Origin: Spirochaetales bacterium
GTDB lineage: Bacteria > Spirochaetota > Leptospiria > Leptospirales > Leptonemataceae
DNA length: 64,000 nt
Direction of reading: 5' to 3'
NCBI GenBank assembly: GCA_015075425.1
Contig: JABTUL010000002.1
Span: 124,001-188,000 of the forward strand
Shown: positions 25,604 through 35,022 of the stretch, in pieces
Numbering within the stretch: position 1 is the first letter of the stretch
How the letters are laid out: each line of letters starts with the position of its first letter
Translations under genes and position numbers: made by a program
The notes under the pieces: generated by a model
What the model was told of the DNA's origin: nothing
What the model saw: only the letters and a program-made list of their open reading frames with translations
Database searches by the model: none

Positions 25604-27171
25604 TGTTTCCGATTGGTGGTCATTGCCGGGTATGTATAACTGTGCAAATTGTGTACCGTCCCCTGGAGCTGGGCTGCCAGGGACCGCTTCTCAAAGCGGA
25701 TCCGCCCGGCGTACATTCGGGAATGCAGCTCACGAATGGAACGTACGCCCATGTCCTGAAAACTCTGCTTGAGTCCCTGCACCAGGTAGGGCAGGAAATG
25801 AAACATGGATCCTTTATCCACTACAGCTCCGGAAACACCCTGAGCCACTTTGATCTCCTGGTCCTCAGAAAAGTAGCGCTTGTCACCGCCGGCTTCCATC
25901 GCTTCAAGGGAGGCCATTCCGCGGTACTTCTTCAGGCGGATGCCATTTTCATAGAAGTATTCGCCAGGCGCTTCATGGGTTCCGGCAAACATGGAACCCA
26001 TCATGGTAGTTGAGGCACCAATGGCCAGGGCATTGGCAATATCTCCCAGACTGGCGATTCCGCCGTCGGCGATGACAGGAATTCCGTGCATCCGGGCAAA
26101 GCGGGCTGTATGGAAAACAGCAGTGGCCTGAGCGCGGCCAACAGCCATAGTGTCCTGGGTGATGCAGATGGAACCCGGCCCCATGCCGATGCGAATGGCA
26201 TCAGCCCCGGCCTTGATCAGATTCCAGCATTGTTCTGTAGTAACCACATTTCCACCGATAACTCCGAGGTCCGGATAGGTGTTTTTGATATGACGGATGA
26301 TTTCAATCTGGTAACGAGAATTGCCCTGTGCGGAATCAATCACGACCATGTCAACGCCCGCAGCCACCAGCCGGTCCAGCCTCTCATAGGAATCAAGCTT
26401 GGTGGAAATGGCCGCACCCACCCGCAGCCGCTTTTGTTCATCTTTGGAAGCGGCCGGATACTCCTGATGTTTTTTTAGATCGGAGCGACATAATAAGGCA
26501 ACCAGCTCACCGCGTCCATTGACGATGGGCAGTTTCCCCTTTTTGGATTGCTTGAGGATCCGGTTGGCCTCGCCAAGGGTGGCCCCTTCCGTTGCCGTAA
26601 CCACATCCCTGGTCATCACCTCTCCCAGAGCAATGCCGCGATTGGGTTCCAGGTCAATATCCCGATTGGTAACAATGCCGATCAGGCGTGATCCGCGGGT
26701 GCCATCTTCTGTAATCGGAATGCCGGAGAAATTGAATTCTCTTTTGATACGATCTACATCGGCAATGGTATGAAAGGGACCGAGTACCACCGGGTCCATG
26801 ATGAAACCATTCTTAAATCTTTTCACCTTTTCCACAAGAGCTATCTGGCGATCCTGAGAATTATTATAGTGTATCACACCAATGCCGCCCAGCAGAGCCA
26901 TGGCAATGGCCATCCGATCCTCCGTCACTGTGTCCATGGGTGAGGAAATAAAAGGACGGGCAATTTTGATCGACCTGGTCAAGTAGGTTTCCAGATCCAC
27001 TTCACTGGGATGAAAATCAATGTAACCGGGTAAGGCCAGGTAGTCGCGGTAGGTAAGGCCCTCACCGGCAAAAAGTTCAATGGCCGGCTGCCCGTCCGGT
27101 GGAACTTCATCCTCCCACTCCTCAAGATGAGCGGGGATTTCGCCTTCAAGGCCCGTGCTTGAATAATTCAT
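25600..27171 (-). CDS. guaB: inosine-5'-monophosphate dehydrogenase
   Basis: 523-residue IMPDH that makes XMP, the committed step to GMP. A TIM-barrel is interrupted by tandem CBS domains (about residues 130-240). The catalytic Cys336 is in [18 protein letters not shown] and the flap region RYFSE are seen. The ATG at 27171 is preferred over one 11 codons upstream. Its TGA overlaps the ATG of the next small gene as ATGA. Confidence 0.96.
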   Translation of the reverse strand: MNYSSTGLEGEIPAHLEEWEDEVPPDGQPAIELFAGEGLTYRDYLALPGYIDFHPSEVDLETYLTRSIKIARPFISSPMDTVTEDRMAIAMALLGGIGVIHYNNSQDRQIALVEKVKRFKNGFIMDPVVLGPFHTIADVDRIKREFNFSGIPITEDGTRGSRLIGIVTNRDIDLEPNRGIALGEVMTRDVVTATEGATLGEANRILKQSKKGKLPIVNGRGELVALLCRSDLKKHQEYPAASKDEQKRLRVGAAISTKLDSYERLDRLVAAGVDMVVIDSAQGNSRYQIEIIRHIKNTYPDLGVIGGNVVTTEQCWNLIKAGADAIRIGMGPGSICITQDTMAVGRAQATAVFHTARFARMHGIPVIADGGIASLGDIANALAIGASTTMMGSMFAGTHEAPGEYFYENGIRLKKYRGMASLEAMEAGGDKRYFSEDQEIKVAQGVSGAVVDKGSMFHFLPYLVQGLKQSFQDMGVRSIRELHSRMYAGRIRFEKRSLAAQLQGTVHNLHSYTYPAMTTNRKQ

Positions 27172-27285
27172 AGGTTTCTTTTTCCGCACCCCTCTGGCGG
27201 GCAAGCGAACTCCTGCAGGCCAGCCGCCTGAGCACAGAGAAATCGCGGAAACGATTCTTGCCAGTAAAAAATTGCAGATCTATAT

Positions 27286-28467
27286 TCAGGAGTTCGCAGA
27301 AAAGGCAATAACCCGGCGTTTGCGCAGATCTTCGAGTTCTGCCGGTGTAATACCGGCCCCGGAAAGCACAGCCACCGTATCCTGCCCGAGTTCCGGAGGC
27401 AGCCGCCGACAAACCGCCACCCCCGGGAGGATAGGATTGCCAATCATACCAGGAGCCCCAGCGGCCGGGATCTGCCACATTTTACGAAAAACTATCTGCT
27501 CATCGGCGCAGGCCTCGCTGAAGGTGAGAACAGGCGCCAGACAACACTCATCGTCTTCAAAGAAGGGCTTCCACTGATCCAGTGTACGATCGGCAAACAA
27601 ATTGCGGAGGACTGCCTCCAGAGCTTCCATCGATCCCTGCCGCAACTCTCCCTGCATCTCATCCAGGGTCGACTCCTGCCCCAGCTTACGAAAAAAAGCC
27701 CGTAAAAAACGCTCCTCCAGAGCCGCAAACATAACAAAACGCCCGTCCCGGGTTTCGTAGATACGGTAATTGGGCAGCTTTCCGCTCAGGACCATGTTCT
27801 CCCGGCCCGGTTCCTGTCCGTGGGCCTGATACTCTCCGGCCTGCAGCGGCCAGAAGGTAAAAGCACCGTCCAGCATGCCAATATCCAGCCGCCTGCCCTG
27901 CCCCGTTCTCGTGCGATCAAAGAGGGCCGCGAGTATTCCGGCCACCGCCGGCCACGTCCCTCCGCCCATGTCGGCCAGTTGAAAACCGGCAAGCACCGGA
28001 CGCTCCGGAGTCCCATTGACGGACAAAAGACCGGAGAATGCCATATAATTGCCGTCATGGCCGGCCCGGTTGCGGTAAGGCCCGTTCGCTCCATAACCGG
28101 AAATGGAACAATAGATTAACGACGGAAACTCAGCTTTCAGATCTTCGTAGCCCAGCCCCAGCTCATCCAGCATACCGGGCCGGAATCCCTCTATAAGTAT
28201 ATCACATGATTTAAGTATTTTTTTAATTACAGTCAAGCCCGCTGGATTCTTGATGCTCAGGGCCACGGATTTTTTATTGCGATTGACCTGGTAGAAAAGA
28301 GCGCTCAAATTGCTTCCAGGAAGCACAGCACCCATGTGCCGGATGGGATCTCCCAGTCGCGGATGCTCTATCTTGATTACATCGGCTCCCAGGTCCGCAA
28401 GCAACTGCGATGCCAGCGGACCGGGCAGGTACTGCGAAAGATCCAGAATGCGTATCCCGGAAAGCAT
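27286..28467 (-). CDS. CoA-transferase family III protein, probable alpha-methylacyl-CoA racemase
   Basis: 393-residue CaiB/BaiF-fold protein. LSGIRILDLSQYLPGP and LGADVIKIEHPRLGD are family starts; CSISGYGANGPYRNRAGHDGNY contains the catalytic region. GHDGNYMAFSGLLS resembles the His-centred block of alpha-methylacyl-CoA racemases more than formyl-CoA transferases, so racemisation of branched acyl-CoA is the best guess. The ATG at 28467 overlaps the stop of the SMR-like gene by one base (TGATG). Confidence 0.85.
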   Translation of the reverse strand: MLSGIRILDLSQYLPGPLASQLLADLGADVIKIEHPRLGDPIRHMGAVLPGSNLSALFYQVNRNKKSVALSIKNPAGLTVIKKILKSCDILIEGFRPGMLDELGLGYEDLKAEFPSLIYCSISGYGANGPYRNRAGHDGNYMAFSGLLSVNGTPERPVLAGFQLADMGGGTWPAVAGILAALFDRTRTGQGRRLDIGMLDGAFTFWPLQAGEYQAHGQEPGRENMVLSGKLPNYRIYETRDGRFVMFAALEERFLRAFFRKLGQESTLDEMQGELRQGSMEALEAVLRNLFADRTLDQWKPFFEDDECCLAPVLTFSEACADEQIVFRKMWQIPAAGAPGMIGNPILPGVAVCRRLPPELGQDTVAVLSGAGITPAELEDLRKRRVIAFSANS

Positions 28468-28838
28468 CAGGAAGCGGTCATCTGTGAGGCGATCAGCCAG
28501 AGACCCAGCACAAGGAAACCAATTCCGGCCCATTGGGTGACATTCAAAGTTTCCTGAAAAAAAAGGCGAGACGCCAGCAGAACAATCGCAAAGCCGCATG
28601 TCGTCATGATGGGATAGGCAATCGACAGCTGCATATCTTTGAGAACAAAACGGTAGGCTACAAAAGCCAGTCCAAAGGATGCAAGGCCGGCAATCAGCCA
28701 GGGATTCAGGAGGACTCCACTGACCAGTCCCTCCAGCCCTTCTTCATCCTTGCGCAAAGCTGAAGCCTTGACCAGTATGTTGGCAGAAGCATTGAGCACG
28801 ATGGCCACAAGCAAAACGATCAAAGTCACAGTTTTCAA
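28467..28838 (-). CDS. SMR/EamA-like four-helix membrane protein
   Basis: 123-residue protein with four transmembrane helices, like small multidrug resistance or ArnE/ArnF-type flippase subunits. The helix-1 Glu that is essential in EmrE is absent (VLNASANILVKAS), so a proton-drug antiporter is unlikely and a lipid-carrier flippase role is more attractive given its place beside lpxK and msbA. The start is TTG behind AGGAGAGG. Confidence 0.75.
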   Translation of the reverse strand: MKTVTLIVLLVAIVLNASANILVKASALRKDEEGLEGLVSGVLLNPWLIAGLASFGLAFVAYRFVLKDMQLSIAYPIMTTCGFAIVLLASRLFFQETLNVTQWAGIGFLVLGLWLIASQMTAS

Positions 28839-28859
28839 AATCCTCTCCTGCAGACCCGC

Positions 28860-29870
28860 TTAATAGAGTTCACGACCGCGCCGTGGTCCAGAAAGTACCG
28901 TTTGTAAAAACTCCTCCGGTCGGTCCAGACTGATTTCCAGAGAAGCTAAAAAAATCCGCTCTTTGCCGGGAAAATCCTTCAGGCGCACAGCATCTTTTTC
29001 TGTGGTCAGCCACACGTCAGCAGCCGGTAAAAACTCCTGGATTTCCCGGGCCCCGTAGGGATGGTGATCCGGAAAAGTACGTCGGCTGGACAGCTCTACT
29101 CCTGACGATTCGAGCAACGTAAAGAAAGCCCCGGGGTTGCCCAGGCCGCAGAAAGCCCCGATGCGTTCCTTGCCCTGAATAGCCTCCGGGATCGTTAGTT
29201 TCTGCCGTGCGTAAAAGAGCGGGAGCCCCGGAATTTCCCGCACGAGTCCTTCGTAGAATTGCAGCGCATTTGCAGATCCCAGGTCTGTGCGGGTGAAGAG
29301 AACAGCATCGGCACGACGCAGGGCCCCGGCCCCCTCGCGAAAACGACCGGCGGGAAAAATACGAAAGGAGGCCGGGTCCACACTGACATCTATCAAAACG
29401 AGCTGAAAATCGCCGTAAACCAGAGGGTTCTGAAAAGCATCATCAAGTATAACGAGAGAACCGGGCCTGCTGTGTTTTTCTATGGCCCGGCTGCGACGCG
29501 GATCCACAACTACAGCAACGCCCTGACGCCTGGCCAACCAGAATGCTTCATCGCCCGCTGCATCCACGTCCACCAGGCGTCTTTGCCCATCGGAAACCCG
29601 TAAAGGCAGGGGCGTTTTCCTCCTCCGACGGTAACCGCGCAAAACAAGGACCGGGTTTTCGCGCATCAGCTCACGGGCCAGATAATCGCAAACGGGAGTT
29701 TTGCCCGTACCCCCCATAGAAAGATTTCCCACGCACAGCACGTAGCGATCCGCAAAGCGGACCTGCTCCTTTAACCGCCGCCGATAATTTTTTTCATGCA
29801 GAAAAGTATACAATCGAGAAAGAAGAAGCAGGAAAGCATCAAGGAGCATCAGCGCCGAATTGCATATCAT
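28860..29870 (-). CDS. lpxK: tetraacyldisaccharide 4'-kinase
   Basis: 336-residue inner-membrane kinase that phosphorylates the lipid A disaccharide. Walker A is CVGNLSMGGTGKTPV; VLRGYRRR and ILDDAFQN (DDxxQ) are present. An N-terminal hydrophobic helix anchors it. The first ATG (29870) overlaps msbA by 32 bases; an ATG at 29849 would overlap by 11 and is equally possible. Confidence 0.94.
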   Translation of the reverse strand: MICNSALMLLDAFLLLLSRLYTFLHEKNYRRRLKEQVRFADRYVLCVGNLSMGGTGKTPVCDYLARELMRENPVLVLRGYRRRRKTPLPLRVSDGQRRLVDVDAAGDEAFWLARRQGVAVVVDPRRSRAIEKHSRPGSLVILDDAFQNPLVYGDFQLVLIDVSVDPASFRIFPAGRFREGAGALRRADAVLFTRTDLGSANALQFYEGLVREIPGLPLFYARQKLTIPEAIQGKERIGAFCGLGNPGAFFTLLESSGVELSSRRTFPDHHPYGAREIQEFLPAADVWLTTEKDAVRLKDFPGKERIFLASLEISLDRPEEFLQTVLSGPRRGRELY

Positions 29871-31746
29871 GTAATTTTTTGTACGGTCCCGCTACAGCCA
29901 TGAGCTCCGTATGTTTGCCCTGCTCTACGATTCTGCCGCGATCCATCACAATGATCTGATCGGCGTTGCGAATGGTAGAAAGACGGTGGGCAATGAGGAA
30001 GACTGTACGCCCGCGCAGCAGTGTTTCAATGGCCCGCTGGACCATCAGCTCGCTTTCGTTATCGAGACTGGAAGTTGCTTCATCAAATATCAAAATGGGA
30101 GGGTCATGAAGGAGAGCTCGCGCAATCGCCAGCCTCTGCCTCTGTCCGCCCGAAAGCATAACGCCCCGTTCTCCTATCAAAGTATCGTAACCTTGAGGCA
30201 TCTGGCGGATAAATTCATCTGCATATGACAGGGTTGCTGCCTCCACAATTTTTTCGAGAGGAGTATCCGGCCTTCCAAATGATATGTTATCTTTAATGCT
30301 GGCATTAAATAAAAAAATGCTCTGCGTGACCACTCCGATGGATGTCCGTAACGTTTTCAGGCTGTAGTTGCGGACATCCAGGCCGTTGATAAGCACTGCA
30401 CCGCGGACGGGATCATAGAATCGGGAAAGTAAATCCATGAGAGTTGTTTTACCGGCGCCACTCTGTCCCACGATAGCCAGCGTTTGCCCGCCCGGGAGAA
30501 AAAAATGGATATCCTCAAGAACGGGCGCACCATCTGTCTTGTACTGAAAGAATACGTTGCGGTATTCAATGGCTGCCGGGCGTTCCACCCGGCCCAGGGG
30601 CACTTTTTTTTCCACAGTATCCACCCGAGTATCCAGAAAAGAAAAAATCCGGCGGGCTGCGACAACGGAGTTATTGATCAGATTGATCATCACGGAGATC
30701 TGCTTGAGCGGGCGCATGATGAATATCAGAATGAAGAAAAAAGCAAAAAAGAGACCTTTATCGAGTCCCCGGGAAATTTCATAGGCACCCCAGGCCAGAA
30801 AGCCCAGTCCCACCACCGCACTGATAAATTCCGTTATCGCAGGGCCCACCTGATGATAGTAGTGTCCTTTATATGTATTTTTATATAATGAATCGTTGAT
30901 GGCCGCAAATCGTTTCTTCTCAAAGGTTTCCATACTGAACGCTCGAATGACGCGGATGCCGCTGATGACCTCTTGCAGATGCGACCCCATCTCTGCAAGG
31001 CGATCCTGCTGCCCGGTTGCAACCCGGCGAATCTTACGCGCAAAATTATTGATGGGGGAAAGGAATAAGGGCAGCCCTACAAAAATCACTAAAAACCACT
31101 GCCAGGAAATCAAGACAAGCAGCGCAGCATGAGTGATTATATAGAAGAAATTCATCAAAGAGTCCGTAAATTCTGCAGAAACGGATTTACCTACCAGTTC
31201 GGAGTCGTTGACGATGTTGCTCATGATACTGCCAGTCTGGTGTTCAGAAAAGTAATTCAGATCCATCTCATTGAGCTTCCGGTAGAGATCGGAGCGCAAA
31301 TCACGGACAGCCAGAAGTCCCGCCGTCTCTGCAAAGAAGATGGTTAAAGTCACCCCCAGAAGTTTTAACAGGTAAATGGGCAGGATATAAAAGCAGAGCG
31401 TGAGAATAATCTGCCGCGAACTCTGCCCTGAAAAATGTTCATTGATAGCAACTTTGCGCGATGTGATCCAGGCACCCATGCGATCGTAGAGGGGCATCGC
31501 CTCCCCCCGTTGATACCGTAAAAATCGGACGCGTTCGTCTCCACCTATGGTCAGAACTTCTGCGGGAGAGTCCGTTCCCAGGGAATTGAATACCGGAACA
31601 AAAAGCGTTAAAGAAACCAGATTGGCCATTGAAACAAAGAGAGCCAGCAAAACACCGATGGTAAGACGGATCCGGTAACGCCAGAGGTAACCGGAAAGTC
31701 TGAAGAGAACCGGAAAGAAGGGTTCGCTTGTGTGCAGTCGGCTCAA
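29839..31746 (-). CDS. msbA: lipid A exporter, ABC permease/ATPase
   Basis: 635-residue half-transporter: six-helix membrane domain (about residues 15-350) then ABC domain. Walker A VGQSGAGKTTLMD, signature LSGGQRQRLAIAR, Walker B ILIFDEATSSLD, switch His in IAHRLSTI. Position between bamA and lpxK supports a lipid A flippase role. The start is TTG, overlapping the bamA stop as TTGA, so the two are translationally coupled. Confidence 0.92.
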   Translation of the reverse strand: MSRLHTSEPFFPVLFRLSGYLWRYRIRLTIGVLLALFVSMANLVSLTLFVPVFNSLGTDSPAEVLTIGGDERVRFLRYQRGEAMPLYDRMGAWITSRKVAINEHFSGQSSRQIILTLCFYILPIYLLKLLGVTLTIFFAETAGLLAVRDLRSDLYRKLNEMDLNYFSEHQTGSIMSNIVNDSELVGKSVSAEFTDSLMNFFYIITHAALLVLISWQWFLVIFVGLPLFLSPINNFARKIRRVATGQQDRLAEMGSHLQEVISGIRVIRAFSMETFEKKRFAAINDSLYKNTYKGHYYHQVGPAITEFISAVVGLGFLAWGAYEISRGLDKGLFFAFFFILIFIMRPLKQISVMINLINNSVVAARRIFSFLDTRVDTVEKKVPLGRVERPAAIEYRNVFFQYKTDGAPVLEDIHFFLPGGQTLAIVGQSGAGKTTLMDLLSRFYDPVRGAVLINGLDVRNYSLKTLRTSIGVVTQSIFLFNASIKDNISFGRPDTPLEKIVEAATLSYADEFIRQMPQGYDTLIGERGVMLSGGQRQRLAIARALLHDPPILIFDEATSSLDNESELMVQRAIETLLRGRTVFLIAHRLSTIRNADQIIVMDRGRIVEQGKHTELMAVAGPYKKLHDMQFGADAP

Positions 31747-34700
31747 AAGCGAAAATCTCCAATACCAAAGACAAAGTTGAATTTATCGTCACCCGGAATT
31801 GGTTTGAACCGTCCACCCCCGGCATAGTAGACCTTCTGAGCAAAGAAGAAGCGCAGGGGCAGCACCGGTATCTGGATGCGAAATCCGGCACCCCAGGAAA
31901 ACAAAAACCGATCCAGGGCAACGTTGCGCTCCCGCAGCGCAGCCCGATCGGGATCGTTCCATGCGGTGACCGGGTAAGGGCGGCGCTGGAAAGTTAATGG
32001 ATTGTAATTTTCAAAGAATATATACTCCAGGGGTTGCGAGCGCGCGGCCACAAGGTTTGTGTTGTCCGCATAATTGTCAACGTACTCCTTTTCTGCTCCG
32101 GTCAGCTCTTCCGTATTGATAAAGAGCGATCCGGCATCGAGAAAAAAAGCCAGCCAGAGGATAGAAGGCTCAATGGGGAAACGCAACTCCGTATTGAATA
32201 AAATCTGATGAGAACCACCGGAGCGCCAGGGACGCGGAAACTGCGCATCGTTGATGTTGTAACCGCGCAGGGATTCGTAGCCACCCAGATAGAGGCGATC
32301 ATCTGGTTCAATATAAGGATTTTTTTCTTTATCTTGTTTTTTGCCGTACGGACCGGTCTCATGGGTGAAGGTAGATGAAAAACGAAATTCCTGCACAACT
32401 CGCCAGCGGGTCAGGCTATTTTTTCTGAAAAGGCCACCCAGGGTGTAATCAAACCACCACCAGTACTGCGACCAGGAAATTCCATATCTATTGAAATGAT
32501 CATCTCCGCCAAGTACCTGCCCGACCGTTTCCAGGGACAGATCCAGATTCATCCCCTGGGTGGGCGTGAAGGGATTGTCGCGGGTATCGTATACCAGCCC
32601 GTGCGTCAGACTCGACTTAAACTGGTAGCCCAGATCCACCTCTCGCAACACAGAATCGGCCACCAGGGCCGTTGGCCGGGAGGCAATGGACCAGGAAGGA
32701 GAGTAGCGATGGTAATGAGCCCAGTTGATCAGGAAGGAATGCGATACACCGACGCCAATGCCTATGCGGTTTTTTTCATACTGCGAATCCTCAACAAGGT
32801 CCGCCGGATCGTCACTGATCTGGATCGTGGGTGCAATAATAGATTGGGAAACATAGAACGCAGACAGAGTCAATGACCAGGGTGAGGGAGCGCTGCGAAA
32901 GCAATCTTCTTCTTTGCCCACCACATCTTTGAGCAGATTACGGATCTGAACTTTCAGCGTATCCAGAGCTTCAATGCTATTCTCCCTGGTTTGCAGGGCA
33001 TAGCCTTTAATGATTTTACCGCGCTCAGCATGATCATGCTGCAGTCCTTCAGCAATGGCCATGACATCGTCGACGTTCAAAGCTGAATCAAACAATTTCT
33101 GCTTGTTGCGCCAGTAGCTGCCGGTTGTCAGCTCACAACGCTCGTACATCCAGGGCTCGGTCCAGCGGATCTGGATGGTGCGCCGCAAGGGGCCATACTC
33201 CAGCCTGCCGGAAATGCGCTGGCCGGTTCCGGCAAGGTTGTTTTCCCCCACTTCCGTAAAAATGGAAAATCCCGACTGAGTGCCGTAACCGCCACCCATG
33301 GAAATCGTGCCGGTGGGCTGCTCCACCAGGTCAATGATGAGATTCATCTTCTCATCATCCGAGCCGGGACGCATCTGAAAGTTCACTTCCTTAAAATATC
33401 CAAGTCCTATGAGTTTTTCTCGACTACGATTCACCAGTGCCGAATTGAAAAGCTGCCCTTCACGAATCAACAGGTTCCGGCGGACAACGCGTTCCTGCGT
33501 CTTCACAATTCCTTTAACCACAATATTTTCGATATAGGCCAGACCATTTTCTCTCACTATGAAATGGATATAGCGAAACTGCTGGCCCTTTTTTTCCGGA
33601 TGTTCTTTGAGCAACTCTCTCAATCGGGCCGGGTCCACGTTTGCCGCCATGCGTTTGCATTCTGCGTCGCCCTGACCGGCACGACAGCCTTCAATTCGGG
33701 AAATTTCCTCTTCCGTCAATCGGTAGCGGGTTATCACCGGCTGAACCTGAGTGAAAACATAGCCCCGACGGGAGTACAGCTCCTGAATCACGGCTCGATC
33801 ACGAAAGTATTTGCTCTCATCAAATACGGCACCAAGCTCTGTATCATTGAACTCAAAGACGCGAAGCAGGTCATCAGCCTTGTAAACGGGAGCGAGTGGC
33901 CCCACCTGCTTTGAGCCACGGCTTAATAGTTCTTTTTTTTCCGGCGGATTTTCTTCTACGTTTAGATGATCGGGGTCATGCTCCAGAGAGTAGCCGCCAA
34001 AATAAGCAATCTCTCCTTCTTCGAGTGCGTAGGTAATCACAACGACCCGGCCTTCTTCCGGTTTCGAGCGGTTACGCCAGCGAATCTCATAGCCGGTTTT
34101 TTTCTCATCAATGCGCGCATCGACGTAGCCGCGCATTTTTGCAAAGCCTACAATTTTTTGTTGATCTTCCTGATATTTGGATTCCTCAAACTTTCCGCTA
34201 TCAAAAGTCCCTTCTTCTTTTTGTTGCAAAGTATCAAATATTTCATCCGGGTCCAGACGGCGCAGACCCATGATGTTGATTTTGGCAACGGGAATATTCT
34301 CTCCCTCATCAATAATATAACGTATCGTAAGACGGTTGTTTTCCGGGGCAGGAGCAATCTGAACCCAGACATCAGCAAGAAAGAAACCCTCTTCGCGGTA
34401 TTTCTTTTTCAAACGATCTACGGCGCTGCGAGCCTTTTGTTCGGAATAAACATCTCCCTCTTTAATACCGGCGGCATTCTTTAGATCCTGTGGATAGAGC
34501 TCCTCCGCACCCAGAAATTGAACCTCCGCTATGCGAGGCAACTCCCGCACCACATAGTAGATACGGATCTCTTTGTCTCCCACCACCTGAAGGCGAACCT
34601 GAGCGCTCTCAAAATAACCACTGCCAAATAATGATTTCAAATCCCGATTCAGGGCTTCTGGCGCAAAGACGTCCCCTTTTTGCATAAGGAGGTAGGAAGA

Positions 34701-34868
34701 CAGGTCACCGGGCTTCAAATTGCTCAGGCCAAGAAATTCGATCGCCTCGATACGGTGGCCGCTGTAATCACTTTCCCGGGTAGCCAGAGGCAGCACAAGC
34801 AGGAGCGCAAGGGCAAGGAGCAGGACAGGCCGGCGCCGGGAAGGGTATTTCTCTGGAACCTGATTCAA
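31743..34868 (-). CDS. bamA: outer membrane protein assembly factor BamA
   Basis: 1041-residue Omp85 protein: signal peptide (RRRPVLLLALALLLVLPLATR), a long POTRA region (about residues 35-540, with EIRIYYVVRELPRI and a last POTRA ending MNLIIDLVEQPTG), and a C-terminal 16-strand barrel (about 545-1041) with the loop-6 region LYLGGYESLRGYN. It inserts beta-barrels into the outer membrane. It is longer than the 800 residues of E. coli, mainly by an extended POTRA region. The start is TTG with no clear ribosome site. Confidence 0.93.
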   Translation of the reverse strand: MNQVPEKYPSRRRPVLLLALALLLVLPLATRESDYSGHRIEAIEFLGLSNLKPGDLSSYLLMQKGDVFAPEALNRDLKSLFGSGYFESAQVRLQVVGDKEIRIYYVVRELPRIAEVQFLGAEELYPQDLKNAAGIKEGDVYSEQKARSAVDRLKKKYREEGFFLADVWVQIAPAPENNRLTIRYIIDEGENIPVAKINIMGLRRLDPDEIFDTLQQKEEGTFDSGKFEESKYQEDQQKIVGFAKMRGYVDARIDEKKTGYEIRWRNRSKPEEGRVVVITYALEEGEIAYFGGYSLEHDPDHLNVEENPPEKKELLSRGSKQVGPLAPVYKADDLLRVFEFNDTELGAVFDESKYFRDRAVIQELYSRRGYVFTQVQPVITRYRLTEEEISRIEGCRAGQGDAECKRMAANVDPARLRELLKEHPEKKGQQFRYIHFIVRENGLAYIENIVVKGIVKTQERVVRRNLLIREGQLFNSALVNRSREKLIGLGYFKEVNFQMRPGSDDEKMNLIIDLVEQPTGTISMGGGYGTQSGFSIFTEVGENNLAGTGQRISGRLEYGPLRRTIQIRWTEPWMYERCELTTGSYWRNKQKLFDSALNVDDVMAIAEGLQHDHAERGKIIKGYALQTRENSIEALDTLKVQIRNLLKDVVGKEEDCFRSAPSPWSLTLSAFYVSQSIIAPTIQISDDPADLVEDSQYEKNRIGIGVGVSHSFLINWAHYHRYSPSWSIASRPTALVADSVLREVDLGYQFKSSLTHGLVYDTRDNPFTPTQGMNLDLSLETVGQVLGGDDHFNRYGISWSQYWWWFDYTLGGLFRKNSLTRWRVVQEFRFSSTFTHETGPYGKKQDKEKNPYIEPDDRLYLGGYESLRGYNINDAQFPRPWRSGGSHQILFNTELRFPIEPSILWLAFFLDAGSLFINTEELTGAEKEYVDNYADNTNLVAARSQPLEYIFFENYNPLTFQRRPYPVTAWNDPDRAALRERNVALDRFLFSWGAGFRIQIPVLPLRFFFAQKVYYAGGGRFKPIPGDDKFNFVFGIGDFRF

Positions 34869-34950
34869 CAGGGGTGCTCGCCTGGGTTTGGGTCAAAAAA
34901 CTGAAAGGCCGACGAGCGTCAATGCCTCATGAAACCCTCCCGGAACCAGG

Positions 34951-34971
34951 CCGGCCCGTACACGGGGCCGG
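34951..34971. repeat. GC-rich hairpin between bamA and recN
   Basis: CCGGCCC (34951-34957) can pair with GGGCCGG (34965-34971). It lies between the recN stop and the bamA start. No T-run follows on either strand, so it is not a standard intrinsic terminator. It could support Rho-dependent termination after recN. Confidence 0.3.
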
Positions 34972-35022
34972 GATTATGGGCCACAGGCAGCACCCGTTGT
35001 TTTCACCAATCATCAGGGGCGA

